Positions 36,601 through 48,233 are shown, counted from the stretch's first letter. The stretch: DNA of 64,000 bases from Viola odorata (GCA_963691705.1 OY829538.1:79738781-79802780), one strand, 5' to 3'. Numbers and translations: made by a program. The notes: a model not told the origin generated them from the letters alone.

Positions 36601-38537
36601 GTTAAGAACCTCTTATCCCTCAGGGTACAACTTCGTTCCTGAGTCTAAACTATGAACTGACACATTGAGAATACCTTCAAGAATTTCTAATAAATGAATT
36701 TGTAGAATTAGATTGAATGGGCTTGCCAAATCTTGCAGATTCCGAAACAACTGTTGATTCTGTATGCAATCAGAATGAATTGTACAAACAATTCTCCCTA
36801 TTCATAAGTAGTAGAATCATTTGACAAAAAGAGCAGAGTTCAGAATAGAGAAGAAAAAGCATTTAGATTTTTGTTTGCATTCATCAAAGTTAGATGCTTT
36901 GGGTCCACTACCTACCTGCCATTGCCAAATGCAGGTTGCATTCATTAAATCCCTATTCTTAATTTTAAAAAAACTAAGCAAAACAGACCAGAAATAGTGA
37001 GTATAACAACAAGGAAGCTCAAACAAGATTAGCTTATTGTCCAAAAAGGCGGTGACATTCAGCAAAATACCAACAATGCACATGACAAACTTTAGGATCT
37101 CTGAATATGTAACCTGCATCCAACTTAACCTAGCAACTCTCTTTCCATCACCCGGAATGGAATCCAAACAATGGCACACAAAAAAAATTACATGTCCATG
37201 CTCATCATCAACAACAGCAACGACCCGATAGCAAAACCATCGTTAGACGGCTTAATAAAGCAACAACTAATGCACATCAAATCTCTACTTAACTACTCCA
37301 CTTTTGCGACATCCAACTACCTACTCTCGAATAGCAATATCCAAAACCTAAAAGATTGAACTTACCCTCTATGTGCAGATCCCTGCGCATAACCTGTGGA
37401 GATCGAAATAAAGTTGCAATACAAGCACTACCACTACTCTGGCGTATATCAGCTTATCAAGTCATCTACATGCACAAGTTCACCGAAAGTATTTACTTTG
37501 CTGGAGGAAAAGGTAAGAGCTCAAGATTATTAATTCAAACTACATTGCTCAATGTATGTCAAAAGTGTAACATAAGCACAGGATATTTATACCTACAATA
37601 TTCACATACAGAAGATCCTACGTGCACAAGTAAATGACTACAAGCTCAAAGCTCTTACAACATTCACCTAGTTGCATAAGTGCATCCTTACAAAGCATGT
37701 CTGGAAGGAGCAACCGGCAGTGCATATTAAATATCAATTCAAGCATTTAAAGCTGACTCGATGACATTATGGCAGGGCATAAATCAACTGCGAATGGGGT
37801 CGCATGGCAGTCCGAAGTAAGATTCAGCTCTATGGGTCACTGCATATGGTTGGGGCCAATACCAGAGCAAAACTGAGTTCTGATTGTTCACTCCGATGGA
37901 ACTTGCTTGCATATCCCATCCCTTCATGCCGAGCTTTCCTGTAAAGCCATTAGAAATTAGTTAAGCAGTCAAGTCTAAAAGAAATTCACACCATTACAAT
38001 ACCACTTGCAAAACACATGGCACCATATTACAAACAAAGCACACAACTGGAAACTCTTATATGCCATTGCCAGCCAAGTGATGTTTATCCAGGTGAAAAT
38101 ATATACACATTGATCAAGATGCACACATGTATTACGTGACACCGGGCATGTGAAACAGAAATGCAAGTTCCTATACTTTGCACAAGTTAGTCACAGCATA
38201 ATCTCCAAAGTAAGTTGATGCCCCAACATCTTTGAGAGGGAAATACTCATCTTTTCTGTTCTCCCATGACCTGTGTGAAACAAGTTGAGCAGACAAAGCA
38301 GAACACACCACATGATAAAACAGATTTACGAACACGAAACAATGCAATCAATTTACACTATAAATAACTCAGATTATGTTAGGCTTTGGCAATAAAGGGG
38401 GACAAAAACATCATGTCATATAATCTTTAGAACTGAAATATCCAATCCTAATTAACCCCACAAGAGCTACAAAGCTTGAAACCCTCACATTTTCAGACAA
38501 TAGAAGAGCAAATTTACCTCAGCTCCCACTACTCCGA
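36601..38537 (-). other. Downstream region of the F-box gene with possible 3'-UTR exons
   Basis: On the minus strand a donor follows the F-box stop (gctgag|gtaaat, exon end 38518). Further GT-AG-bounded segments lie at 38177-38270 and from 37938 downward. The first is open in the F-box frame but only after two stop codons, so it is taken as spliced 3' UTR rather than coding. No independent gene was recognised. Confidence 0.35.
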
Positions 38538-39764
38538 TCAGAATGAGTTCATCTCCAAACAGTAAGTCCTCCTCTTCACCAGCATCCTGGCAGCTGTCCC
38601 ATAAGGTTCCTCAAATGCAGTAGAAACCCAAGAGACATCGGACACCTCCTTCTTCCCACCACCAAGAGACTGCTCACTAGGCCTTATTGCAACCAAAGTG
38701 GCTCCTTTCAACACAACCCCATCAGGTAATTCCAAGTGAGGAGCATACCAAAGCCGCATGTTCAAGGCAGGAACAAGAGTCCTCTTCGATGCAGAAGAAG
38801 CTGATAAAGGCTTCACCCTCAACTCCTCCAACTGCTCTCTATTCATACACAACACCCCTTGACCATCAGCATCAGTCAATACCAAACTGTCCAATGTCTT
38901 ATGCTCTGCAATTATCGGTTGCAGCAAGTAATGCCTAGCAGAAGCTGCAATCAATGAGCTAATTGTCCACACCACTCTCAATTTCAAGCCCCCATTTGTA
39001 TAAAACGATTCGGGTATACTCCCATTATCATCCCCTCCATTGTTACCTGTGTTGCCATTCTCATGCTGCTGAAAACAACTACTTAAATTACTGTTATTAT
39101 TACTATTAAGTACTGATGAAGCGCCCAGGATGACACAGTTATCCAGGGTGGATCCGAAATCAGCCCGCCATTTGAGCAACACACCATCGTCAATCCCAAG
39201 CTCCCCGCTTGGTAACTCGATTCTCAAGAATCGAATCTCATTAAAATTCTTCAGGACTTGCGTGGGTGAGTGATGGGTGACACCAACCGGATCCATATCC
39301 AGGTCAGAGTCGGATCCGACGGAGAGCGTGGACCCAAACCCATTTCGAGAATTCGTGTAAGAACTAACCAAACAGTCCCGCTTGGGTCCGATCAATTGCG
39401 AAAGCGCCTGGAAGGGTTTGGAAATGTTTCCAAAGAACACCCGGAACAGGGAGGACAAGGCGGTTGAAGAAACAGGAGCAGAGGAGGTAGAGGCGCGCGA
39501 CTTGTCGGCGGAGGAGGAAGGTGATGTATCGTCATCGGAGATGACGCAATCGACACGTACGACGACGTGCTCAACCTGAGGGACTAAAGAGTGGAATCGG
39601 CGAGAAACGACACAGCATCGGCCGAGGGCCTTGACGTCGCCGATTTTGTTGAAGACCAAGAGCAGGACAGAGTCGGGGAGACGATCAAAGTGGTCGATGA
39701 AGAACATTTCCGGCTCTGGATGGATTCGGGAAGTTGGATCTGGGCGGATAGAAGTCATTCTCAA
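38538..39764 (-). CDS. F-box protein, At5g46170/At1g30200 type
   Basis: Single-exon gene of 408 residues. The F-box, which binds SKP1 in SCF ubiquitin ligases, is near residues 25-66 (FDRLPDSVLLLVFNKIGDVK, CCVVSRRFHSLVP). After a serine-rich linker come HHSPTQVLKNFNEIRFLRIE, GIDDGVLLKWRADFGSTLDN, NGSIPESFYTNGGLKLRVVW, SARHYLLQPIIAEHKTLDSL and the C-terminus KRRTYCLEMNSF. These match the Arabidopsis pair nearly residue for residue as I recall it. There are no LRR or Kelch repeats; the target of the ligase is unknown to me. A second Met two residues in (39756-39758) is an equally good start. A nearby asparagine-rich insert lengthens it slightly over the Arabidopsis proteins. Confidence 0.93.
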   Translation of the reverse strand: MRMTSIRPDPTSRIHPEPEMFFIDHFDRLPDSVLLLVFNKIGDVKALGRCCVVSRRFHSLVPQVEHVVVRVDCVISDDDTSPSSSADKSRASTSSAPVSSTALSSLFRVFFGNISKPFQALSQLIGPKRDCLVSSYTNSRNGFGSTLSVGSDSDLDMDPVGVTHHSPTQVLKNFNEIRFLRIELPSGELGIDDGVLLKWRADFGSTLDNCVILGASSVLNSNNNSNLSSCFQQHENGNTGNNGGDDNGSIPESFYTNGGLKLRVVWTISSLIAASARHYLLQPIIAEHKTLDSLVLTDADGQGVLCMNREQLEELRVKPLSASSASKRTLVPALNMRLWYAPHLELPDGVVLKGATLVAIRPSEQSLGGGKKEVSDVSWVSTAFEEPYGTAARMLVKRRTYCLEMNSF

Positions 39765-39907
39765 TCTCTGATTTTGATGGGTCGGGTTATCAAAATTAGA
39801 TGGTTATCAAGGGAGAAAGGTGGTAGATTTAGGTTAGATCTGAGGATTGAGGAGGTGGGTCGTGGAGATGGGGATGGGATATAGATATGAAAGCTTTTGT
39901 CTTTAGA

Positions 39908-39940
39908 GAGAGGAGGAGGAGGAGGAGGAGGAGGAGGATG
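39908..39940 (+). repeat. (GGA)n microsatellite in the F-box 5' leader
   Basis: About nine GGA copies, read as (TCC)n on the transcribed minus strand, about 145 bases before the start codon. C/T-rich leaders are common in plant genes. Confidence 0.8.
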
Positions 39941-40658
39941 ATGAGGTAGATAAGGACATGTGAGCTGAGGAAAGGGAAGGGGGAGAGAGAGAGGGGTAGA
40001 GGAGTGGGAAGTGGCAATTTTGTTGGGTGGTGTAAATGTTGTCGTATATGCTAGTAAGAATTAGTAGAAATAAATAAATAAAAATGGAGTGGTTGTTTGG
40101 GTCATGGTAATGATTTTTTTTTTTAAATCTCTATTATCTCATTTTGGTAGAGATTCTTGTAAGCAACAAGCTAAAAGAGATTTTTTAAAATTTTTTTTTG
40201 GGTCTATATGATTCTACCATTGGTTTTATTAAATTTTAATTTATTTGATACTCTTTCTATTTTTTAATAATATTTTTTTATAATTAAGAGTGATTAATGG
40301 TGTAAATAGTTTAATATTTTTATAACATAAAAAAGTATTAAAAAATAAATTATTACATTTTATTTTATAAAGTCGGTATCTAATATGAACTAATTTAATG
40401 ATCTTATAGTTTTTCATGTTGGCTTAATATAAAAATTATAATTTTTTGCTATATGTATAAAATTTAGTTTAGGCGTAAGTCTAAAATGCATGAAAAGAAT
40501 CAAAACAACGGATCAACGATAGTTTATTGGTACGAATAATTGGACTATTTTGTCTTTTAAATAAAAAGTTGCATGTGTTACTTGTTAAGTGCATTTTATC
40601 TTTAATGGGCTAACCTGAAACGATCAAGATTAGTCTTCTATTTTAACGAATTTAGAAA

Positions 40659-40994
40659 GGGGTAATAACTTAAAACACCCCTGTACTAACCGCGAAAAAC
40701 AAACTCCTCTCCCGAACTTCAAAAACGCTAATACACCTCCCCTAAACTACGTTTACCGTGCAATTAGCCCCTTATGTCCATAATTAATTACATTTTTTTG
40801 TGATTTTTTGGAATTTTTTACAATGTTTCTTGATTTTTAGGTTAATTACATTTTTTTTAGAATTTTTACATGTGCATTGAATGGCCTTTTTGCCCGAAAA
40901 CAATAGTCCAGGGGAGGTGTATTAGCGTTTTTGAAGTTCGGGGGAGGAATTTATTTTTCGCGGTTAGTACAGGGGTGTTTTAAGCTATTACCCC
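40659..40994. mobile_element. Mutator-like MITE with long terminal inverted repeats, 336 bp
   Basis: The left end GGGGTAATAACTTAAAACAC and the right end are inverted copies for about 85 bases, including 'ctgtactaaccgcgaaaaac' and 'gaacttcaaaaacgctaata'. An exact 9-bp duplication ATTTAGAAA flanks it at 40650-40658 and 40995-41003. A 9-bp duplication with long inverted repeats is characteristic of Mutator-like elements. The core of about 165 bp is AT-rich and non-coding. Confidence 0.92.
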
Positions 40995-41003
40995 ATTTAG
41001 AAA

Positions 41004-42226
41004 TACACGTGGTTCAAAATTAATGTTAAAATTGTAATTTTATAAAAAAATATGTTAAAAATCATATTGAAAGTGTTTAGGCTTCGTAGGAGAAAAATGA
41101 GTTTATAATTAAGACAATTAAGTGATGTTAACCAATAAAATTATATAACTCATGTGGTAGTAATTACACTAATTAATATGGATTAAAATATGGTTTTGGA
41201 AATTTGGATGCATTAAAAAGGAAAAGTGGAGATGGATAGACATGGGTGGTGGACAGGACAGATACAATTTCAACTTTCAACATGCAACTTGTGTTGTGAT
41301 TTTGGTGGTGGTGGTGGTGGGGAATAATCACAATCTATAAGGTTAGTTGGATTTGGGCTCTACTCATCTGGATCTTCTAAACCCAACAAACCCTACCCTT
41401 TAGTTTTTGACAATGAAGCCCATTAGTTACACTCTAAAACCCATTTGAGCTTTTTTAAGGTAAAAACGGCATATATTCTTAAGTTTACTGGATTATAACT
41501 AATCTTGTTCACACTGGATTAGTGCATTAAGAATTGAAGTGCTCACAATAGGTTATTACTTCATATATAAGAATCGAACCTATAACCTTACGTCGAACCA
41601 TTCACACCACCCATTTGTTGGTTTTATTTTTCATTTTTTTAATGCAACAAATGAATGCTATGTTGGTGATTTAGTAGGGCTTGATTTGTGTAAAAATTAA
41701 GAGCAAGAAGACAAAAAAGTGAGAGACTCCAAAGAGAAAGAAAAACTACACAAACAAAAGACTAAAGATAGATTATTTTGATGGTTTGAGAGAGATGGAC
41801 ATGTGCTTGGTTTTTAGATCTGTGGAGAGTAATAAACAGCGAGAACAAAGGCACAAGACAGGTCTTTGTGTTTGATTCGTTTGTTTTTACAAGAATTGGG
41901 TTTGGAAGTGGATCGACTCTCCAAAAATCTCCTAATTACTCATAACCATCTCACCAAATCTATTGGATTTAATACTTTTGAGTGTATTTAAAGTTTAATC
42001 TCATAATTAATTTGGTGAAACTTAGAGAAGTTATTATTGTAAAATGACTTTTTTCCCTCGTATTATAATAGAATTACTTTATTGTTAAGTTACATTTAGT
42101 ACGATTAAATTAATAAAGCATAATCAGAAAGAGAATTGTTTCTCGCCGAGCTGAGCTTTATAAAAAATTAGTTTAATATATCGTAAAATAGACAGAAAAA
42201 ATACTTATATATTTGACGAAGAAAAT
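41004..42226. other. Intergenic, no gene seen
   Basis: AT-rich spacer with a (GGT)n run at about 41303-41321. No domain-bearing frame was found. Confidence 0.55.
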
Positions 42227-43588
42227 TGATGAGCGTCGAATTCGCCAAAAATAATTATAAATTACAACTCACTACTAAGAACAAGTTATTTGTAAATAGC
42301 AAGTAAGAGGTTCGATCCACAGGGAATACTAGTATGAGTTTCGTGAGAACTTGTAAAGATTAGGGGTGACACTTAGGTGTAATTGGAGGATTTTGTTTAA
42401 AACTAAAAAATGGAAAGTAAATAAAGCAAGCAAACAATCCAGGCCAAGAATAAGGTTCTTGGTCAAGACACAGGTCAAGACGAAACAATCAAATATGAGA
42501 GAAATTCCTAATAGAGGCTGGCAAGCGATGAGATATGAGTAGCAATCATTGACGCAGGGGTATTCATTTTCAATCTACAGAGTTGCTATATGATCAAGGT
42601 ACGCTTATGACCCCTGCTTCTCTCCTGTATCAACACCACCTCAGGTACGCTTAGAGATGATGCCTAACCAACTAGCACCTTGCTGGTTAAAGGGTTTAGT
42701 AAGTTGGCTGATGATCGATTAGGGGAAGACAACTCCAGACCTAGTATCCTCTGTCGTCAATCGAGACTAAATCAGGTTAATCTTTCACCCTAGCAGTACT
42801 CCGGGCTAGTTCGTTGTAGATCCATCAACGCTAGGTGTTTACTTCGATCCTCTTGGTCCGTAAAGTGACCCAAACGGGTTGCCGTAACCAAGAGGAATGA
42901 CTGTTGTGATAATCAACTTAACCCTAGATTAGCCAGATCTAAAATCCAAAAGAAAACACAGTACAATTATTATGAGATTAGTTAAATGCAGATTAAAAGA
43001 TTAATAAGATCGATTAGGTCTCAGATAAGCTCATACTCATGCTTTAAACGCCTCTACTAAGAATGGTTTATTTAGCTACTCGTACTCATGTTTGAAAATA
43101 ACAAAAGATATATTGAAAATAAGAAAAATCCTTCGTTTCCAAAGGAGCAAAGTTGTATTCAGCGAAAGAGATAAAAACAGAGAGGGCCGTCAAGTTCTGA
43201 GCGAAGTCCCCTCTCAAATAACTTAGGAGGAGTATATATAGTTTTCTCATAACATAATATCTCTAAAGAAAGTAAAAGAATTAAATCTTATTAAAAATCT
43301 AAATTGTATCTAATCACTTTTTCTTTCCAGCTAGAAATTTACACGGCCGAGATAAGGAGGTAAGGGTGCAACTCCAACACTTTTTTGGATAAGACCAACA
43401 ATCATCATTGCTGTAGGACTTCTCTGTAAGTATCACTCTGCAAGGTTGTCTGCCCAGATGATGCCTCTTGGTTGAAAGGGCGGCTAAGAAAGGTGTCTGT
43501 CTCATGTCATAGGATTCTGCCAGTCAAGTGACTTGTCTTGATCAAGAGACAAGCCAAGGGAGGTGTTTGTGCTTATCTTGTCCAAGAT
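42227..43588 (-). mobile_element. Reverse-oriented gypsy-type LTR, main part
   Basis: The plus strand begins TGATGAGCGTCGAATTCGCC, so the LTR ends in GGCGAATTCGACGCTCATCA on the minus strand. Just inside is 'cgatccacaggga', the reverse of the 'ccctgtggttcga' near the end of the LTR at 1069-2652. Both LTRs also carry 'aagcgtacct/aggtacgctt' motifs (here about 42597 and 42643). It is interrupted at 43588 by the hAT element. No coding region was seen, and no partner LTR lies in the window, so it may be a solo LTR. Confidence 0.65.
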
Positions 43589-46500
43589 CAGGCACAGATC
43601 TATTCAATAGAGAGGGTGGGCTAAAGCCCACCCCGACCCAATCCAAAAAAAAATTAGGCTGAAGCCCAAGTCCTTAATCCTTCACCATTTCACATCAGTT
43701 TTCACCCAATCCCTAACCCACATCTTCCCCATCTCCTCATCCAACGCCGCACCCGGCACCTCAAAGGTAACTTCTCCTCTCTTGAACTGTTTAGTGCTAT
43801 TAACTGGGGTCTAAGTCAAAAGAATTTGGTTTCTAGCAACCTCCACATGTTCTCCACGTAAGGATCAACTTGATTAAACCTAGCTAGCTATCATGAAATT
43901 CCTTGTGGCAGTCCTACTTTAGTCCATAAATGCATGAAATGGCCGTTAATAATTTAATTGAGGTGGATTTCTGCCAATATTTTTCTTGCAAGTGCTCTGC
44001 CATGATCAATAATTTAATTGAGGTGGATTTCTACATATAACAGAGGGAATTATTAACAAAATGAGGCTATTATATTGGAAGATACTAAAGGAAGACAAAG
44101 ATTGTTATGTAATGGTTAGAGAAAAAATTATCTCCTAATGTTAATATGCTAATTGTATTAATTTTTTTTTTGTAGATATGGACAAATATTTGATTAAACC
44201 ATCTACTCAAGCACCATCAATATCATCAAATGTTGGTCTAAATGAAAGTGAAGAACGACTTGCGAAGAAGTCGAAGAGATTTTTAGAAGTTGATTTGAAA
44301 AATCTTCCTGCTGATCCAGGTATGCGACCACAAATTTTAGCATACCATCCTAATGATCGGGATCAAATTCGTAGAGCTTATATGTTGAAAGGTCCTTGTC
44401 AACCACGAGACATAGATTTTCCTAAAACATTAATTGGAAGTATTCAACGACGTTTTAATTCTAAATGGTATGATGAATTTGGTAATTGGTTGGAGTATAG
44501 TTCGTCCAAAGATGCAGTTTTTTGTTTATGTTGTTATTTGATGGGTTCCAAGCCAGGAGGGAGTGGTGTTTTTATTTCTACTAGCTTTGACAATTGGAAA
44601 GACATGAAAGAACGATTACATAAACATGTTGGTAGTGTTAATAGTAGTCATAATAATGCTTGGAGAAAATGTGAAGCATTGATGAATCAAGAGCAGCATA
44701 TTGAAATGGCTCTTTCTCAACAATCTAGTCAAATAAAACAAGATTATCGGATTCAGTTGACTGCAGTAATTGATTGTATTCAGTTTCTACTTCGTCAGGG
44801 ATTAGCTTTTCGTGGTGATGATGAGTCTAAAGATTCAATTAATAAAGGAAACTTTCTTGAGCTTTTACAGTTCCTTGCAGACCGCAATGAGACCATTAGA
44901 AATGTTTTGAGTCATGCTCGTGGAAATCTTAAGTTGGTAGCACCGAGTATCCAAAAAGAAATTATTAGTGTTGCATCTAGTGAGACTACTAATATTATTC
45001 TTGAGGATATTGGAGATGATTTTTTTGCTATTTTAATTGATGAATGTCGTGACATATCAATTAAAGAGCAAATGGGTGTTGTTTTGCGGTATGTGAATAA
45101 GAAGGGGCAAATTATTGAACGTTTTATTAGTCTTGTTCATGTTACTGACACACGTGCTTGCTCTCTCAAGAAAGCCTTGGAGTTTTTATTTGCCAAACAT
45201 AACTTGAGCTTGTCAAAGGTACGTGGCCAAGGTTATGATGGAGCGAGCAACATGCAAGGAGAATTCAATGGTCTTAAAAGTTTGATCTTGAAGGAGAATT
45301 CATGTGCATTTTATGTTCATTGTTTTGCACACCAACTTCAACTTGCACTTGTTGTTGTTGCAAAAAAACAAGTTGCAATTTCATCTTTTTTTAATATGGT
45401 TGCTAATGTGTGCAATGTGGTTAGAGCTTCATGCAAAAGGCAAGATGCCCTTCGGGAGAAGCAAAAAGATCATGTGGTCGAAGGATTACAAAATGGTGAA
45501 ATATGTAGTGGAAAAGGTTTGAATCAAGAGAAGACCATTAAAAGAGCAGGAGATACTCTATGGGGTTCACATTATGGTACAATGCTCAGCTTAATCGATT
45601 TATTCTCTTCAGTAATTGATGTGCTTGAAATGATAGAGGAAGATGGCTTGAGCGCAGATCAAAGAGGAGAAGCATGTGCATTATTGAATACGGTACAATG
45701 TTTTGACTTTATATTTTGTTTGCATTTGATGAAGAATATATTTGGAATTACTAATGAATTCTCTCAAGCACTTCAAAGACAAGATCAAGACATAGTAAAT
45801 GCTTTAGATTTACTCAAAGTATCCAAGTTGAGACTACAGTCAATGAGGGATGAAGGTTGGATGTTATTACTTATTGAAGTATCTGGATTTTGTGGCAAAC
45901 ATAATATAAATCTTCCAACTATGAGTGATATGTTTGTTACCCAAGGTAGACCAAGGCGGAAAGGTGAGCAAATTTCCAATCTACATCATTATCAAGTTGA
46001 TTTATTTTATCAAGTCATTGATATGCAACTTCATGAGCTCAATAATCGATTTGATGAGAGGAATACTGAATTACTCATTTGTGTGGGATGCTTAAATCCA
46101 AGAGACTCCTTTGTTGCTTTCAATAAGGAGAAATTGCTTCAATTGACTCAATTTTATCCTAATGAGTTTTCTACCATTGATGTTCTTGCTCTTGATAATC
46201 AACTTGAGAATTATATTTTGGATATGCGGTCGGATGTTGGATTTTCAAATTTGAAAGGGATTAATGATCTTTCCGAAAAGTTAGTTGAAAGAAAAAAGCA
46301 TATTGTCTATCCATTGGTGTATTTACTCTTGAAGCTAGCTTTGATTTTACCGATTGCAACTGCGACAGTGGAAATGACTTTTTCTTATATGAGCATTGTG
46401 AAGAATCGACTGCGGAACCGTATGGGAGATGATATGTTAAATGATTGTTTGATTACTTTTGTTGAAAAAGATATTTTTGATTGTGTAGAGAATGAGAGAA

Positions 46501-46739
46501 TCATACAAGGATTTCAAAAATGAAAACTCGTAGAGAACAATTGTAAGAAGTATAATCATATAATTAATTTTTTTCTATATTGTCTTCTTATTTATCTTTT
46601 TCTTAAGTTTATTTAAATTTTTGTTCAATTTTTCATTTATCTCGCTTGCTTTCTCTTTTAAATACTCCAAAAAAAAAAATCTGGGGCGCTGCCCCCGAAC
46701 CCCCACCCCCCCAGGAAATAATTCCTGGATCCGTCACTG
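43589..46739 (+). mobile_element. Intact-looking autonomous hAT transposon, 3151 bp
   Basis: An exact 8-bp duplication TCCAAGAT flanks the element (43581-43588 and 46740-46747). The ends CAGGCACAGATCTA and, reversed, CAGTGACGGATCCA match at 10 of the first 14 positions. Subterminal hairpins are visible at both ends: gggtgggct/agcccaccc near 43615-43633 and ccaggaa/ttcctgg near 46712-46728. A leader intron is likely, from a donor after 43766 to the acceptor ttttgtag just before the start codon at 44178. The leader intron contains two copies of a 25-bp sequence 60 bp apart (43948 and 44008). Confidence 0.93.
44178..46523 (+). CDS. hAT-family transposase (TTF zinc finger, DUF4371, hAT dimerisation)
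   Basis: Uninterrupted frame of 781 residues, the usual size for this plant family. A TTF-type zinc-finger region is at about residues 75-165 (FNSKWYDEFGNWLEYSSSKD, FCLCCYLM). The DUF4371/RNase H-like catalytic core follows, with candidate acidic residues in FAILIDECRD and GQGYDGASNMQG, and VHCFAHQLQLAL further on. The C-terminal dimerisation region has ATATVEMTFSYMSIVKNRLR and NDCLITFVEKDIF. The family usually has RAGDTRW at the middle motif; here it is RAGDTLW. No stops or frameshifts, so it may still be functional. The protein cuts and reinserts its own element in the nucleus. Confidence 0.93.
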   Translation: MDKYLIKPSTQAPSISSNVGLNESEERLAKKSKRFLEVDLKNLPADPGMRPQILAYHPNDRDQIRRAYMLKGPCQPRDIDFPKTLIGSIQRRFNSKWYDEFGNWLEYSSSKDAVFCLCCYLMGSKPGGSGVFISTSFDNWKDMKERLHKHVGSVNSSHNNAWRKCEALMNQEQHIEMALSQQSSQIKQDYRIQLTAVIDCIQFLLRQGLAFRGDDESKDSINKGNFLELLQFLADRNETIRNVLSHARGNLKLVAPSIQKEIISVASSETTNIILEDIGDDFFAILIDECRDISIKEQMGVVLRYVNKKGQIIERFISLVHVTDTRACSLKKALEFLFAKHNLSLSKVRGQGYDGASNMQGEFNGLKSLILKENSCAFYVHCFAHQLQLALVVVAKKQVAISSFFNMVANVCNVVRASCKRQDALREKQKDHVVEGLQNGEICSGKGLNQEKTIKRAGDTLWGSHYGTMLSLIDLFSSVIDVLEMIEEDGLSADQRGEACALLNTVQCFDFIFCLHLMKNIFGITNEFSQALQRQDQDIVNALDLLKVSKLRLQSMRDEGWMLLLIEVSGFCGKHNINLPTMSDMFVTQGRPRRKGEQISNLHHYQVDLFYQVIDMQLHELNNRFDERNTELLICVGCLNPRDSFVAFNKEKLLQLTQFYPNEFSTIDVLALDNQLENYILDMRSDVGFSNLKGINDLSEKLVERKKHIVYPLVYLLLKLALILPIATATVEMTFSYMSIVKNRLRNRMGDDMLNDCLITFVEKDIFDCVENERIIQGFQK

Positions 46740-46747
46740 TCCAAGAT

Positions 46748-46921
46748 TGACCCGTTTACGCTCCTTTTACTCATTTACTCTCCGGATCTGTTTCCTGCGA
46801 TAATCATGAAATTCATACTAAAATCAATAGAATTACCATCCGAAAATGCATGAAAATAAGTGGTAAAACCACTGCAATTTAAGCTCAATAAAAAATATAG
46901 AAAAAACTCAAAAACAGTGCA
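46748..46921 (-). mobile_element. Reverse-oriented gypsy-type LTR, remainder beyond the hAT insertion
   Basis: Likely continuation of the LTR broken at 43588, because the hAT target duplication directly joins the two pieces. The outer boundary is uncertain; CA at 46920-46921 next to 'ttaaactaaccccaattg' (on the minus strand a purine-rich tract) is one candidate. No 5-bp target duplication matching the base side (aaaat at 42222-42226) could be found. Confidence 0.4.
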
Positions 46922-48231
46922 TTAAACTAACCCCAATTGTTTTTTATTTATTTTTCCATATAAATTTATACTTTCTTTGAAGAAAAAATAAAATAAAATG
47001 ACATCATATTTTAATCCCCCACTCTCCTACAACTAATAGCTTGATGTGAAGGGCCTAAAATAATACAAACAATTAACAAAATATGTTGATTTTTTTTTTT
47101 TTGGCATAAAAGTCTTTGGACCTCCCCATGAATTAAATTCTAGATCCACCCATGAATTTAGTAAAATATTAGTTAAAGCTATGAACATGAAGGATGGGGT
47201 GTTGCTTCTCATCAAGGTAATATCTAGCAATATCATGTGCAATGGTGGAGTGCGTTTTATTAGATAATAATAATAATAATAATGAAGGTTATTTATTAAT
47301 TTGGCACACGTTGTAGCACGTGTTACGTACTGATTTGCCACAAATGATATCGGGAAGCGTGTACACGAGTTTTTCAAGCAAAGGACGAAGAAGATCACTA
47401 TACCGTAACCTGGTTTTTCTCCGTACAATATGAAAGTACAGACACACCCTTCAGTAGATACATAGTCAAATAGTCAATAGTCAATTCTCACTATGGGTAA
47501 TTAAGTAGTAGTGTATTGTTATCAATCTCGTACAATACTGACAGATATGATTAGTTGTTTCATCACAATACTAAAAACGAGATAAAAAATATAGTTTAGA
47601 CCAGTCATACTATGTCTCATTTCAATACTAAAAAATATATAAAAAGTGTGTTGTATGTAATTATATGTATTATATATATAAGAAAAATAGGATACCGAAA
47701 TGCTAATCAAAATCGATATTTTAACTGGGATCGGTACATCTCATAACAATGACAAAACAAAAATGCTCACCGGTTTGACAACCTTACTACATACTCTTCC
47801 ATCACTAATAAAATGACTTCCTAATTAAAAAAAAAATGCTATCATTATTAAAATATTGTTTTTTATATTTTCAATAAAATAATAATAATTAACAACACCC
47901 TTTTATAATATATTGCCTTGTTTTGGAAGCTATTAATTGGATTGATATAATTAAAATATAATTAATTGCTAAGATATTTTAAAACAACATTATTCTAATT
48001 AGTTTTCTCTCTTTTGATTATTATAGAATATGATTCATCTTGTCTATGGTTGAATTTAGCATGTCTTTAGTTTGAGGTTTAGATTATAACGCTTTAAAAT
48101 TTATCTTATTAAGGTCGATTTTAATTTTTTTTCGTACGTATTTTTGTGCTTATTAATATATTCGGTAACTTAGAAAAAAAACAATATATAATATGTGATT
48201 AGAAAAAAAAACATATATAATTACAATCAAT
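46922..48231. other. Intergenic, no gene seen
   Basis: AT-rich, with an (ATA)n microsatellite at about 47263-47283. A 131-codon minus frame at 47033-47428 crosses the repeat and shows no domain. Confidence 0.5.
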
Positions 48232-48233
48232 TA

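Noticed and set aside
37787..38270. Extra coding exons downstream of the F-box gene on the minus strand
   Set aside because: The segments with open frames follow two in-frame stops and do not join in a common phase through good splice sites; open lengths of about 50 codons are not significant.
38687..39884. Plus-strand frames opposite the F-box gene
   Set aside because: Shadows of the minus-strand coding sequence.
42300..42320. tRNA-like 'gaggttcgatcc' motif
   Set aside because: No cloverleaf around it; it is part of the LTR end shared with the element at 1069-2652. No tRNA or rRNA gene was found anywhere in the window.
47033..47428. 131-codon minus-strand frame
   Set aside because: Crosses an ATA microsatellite, has no domain and no supporting splice or promoter signals.
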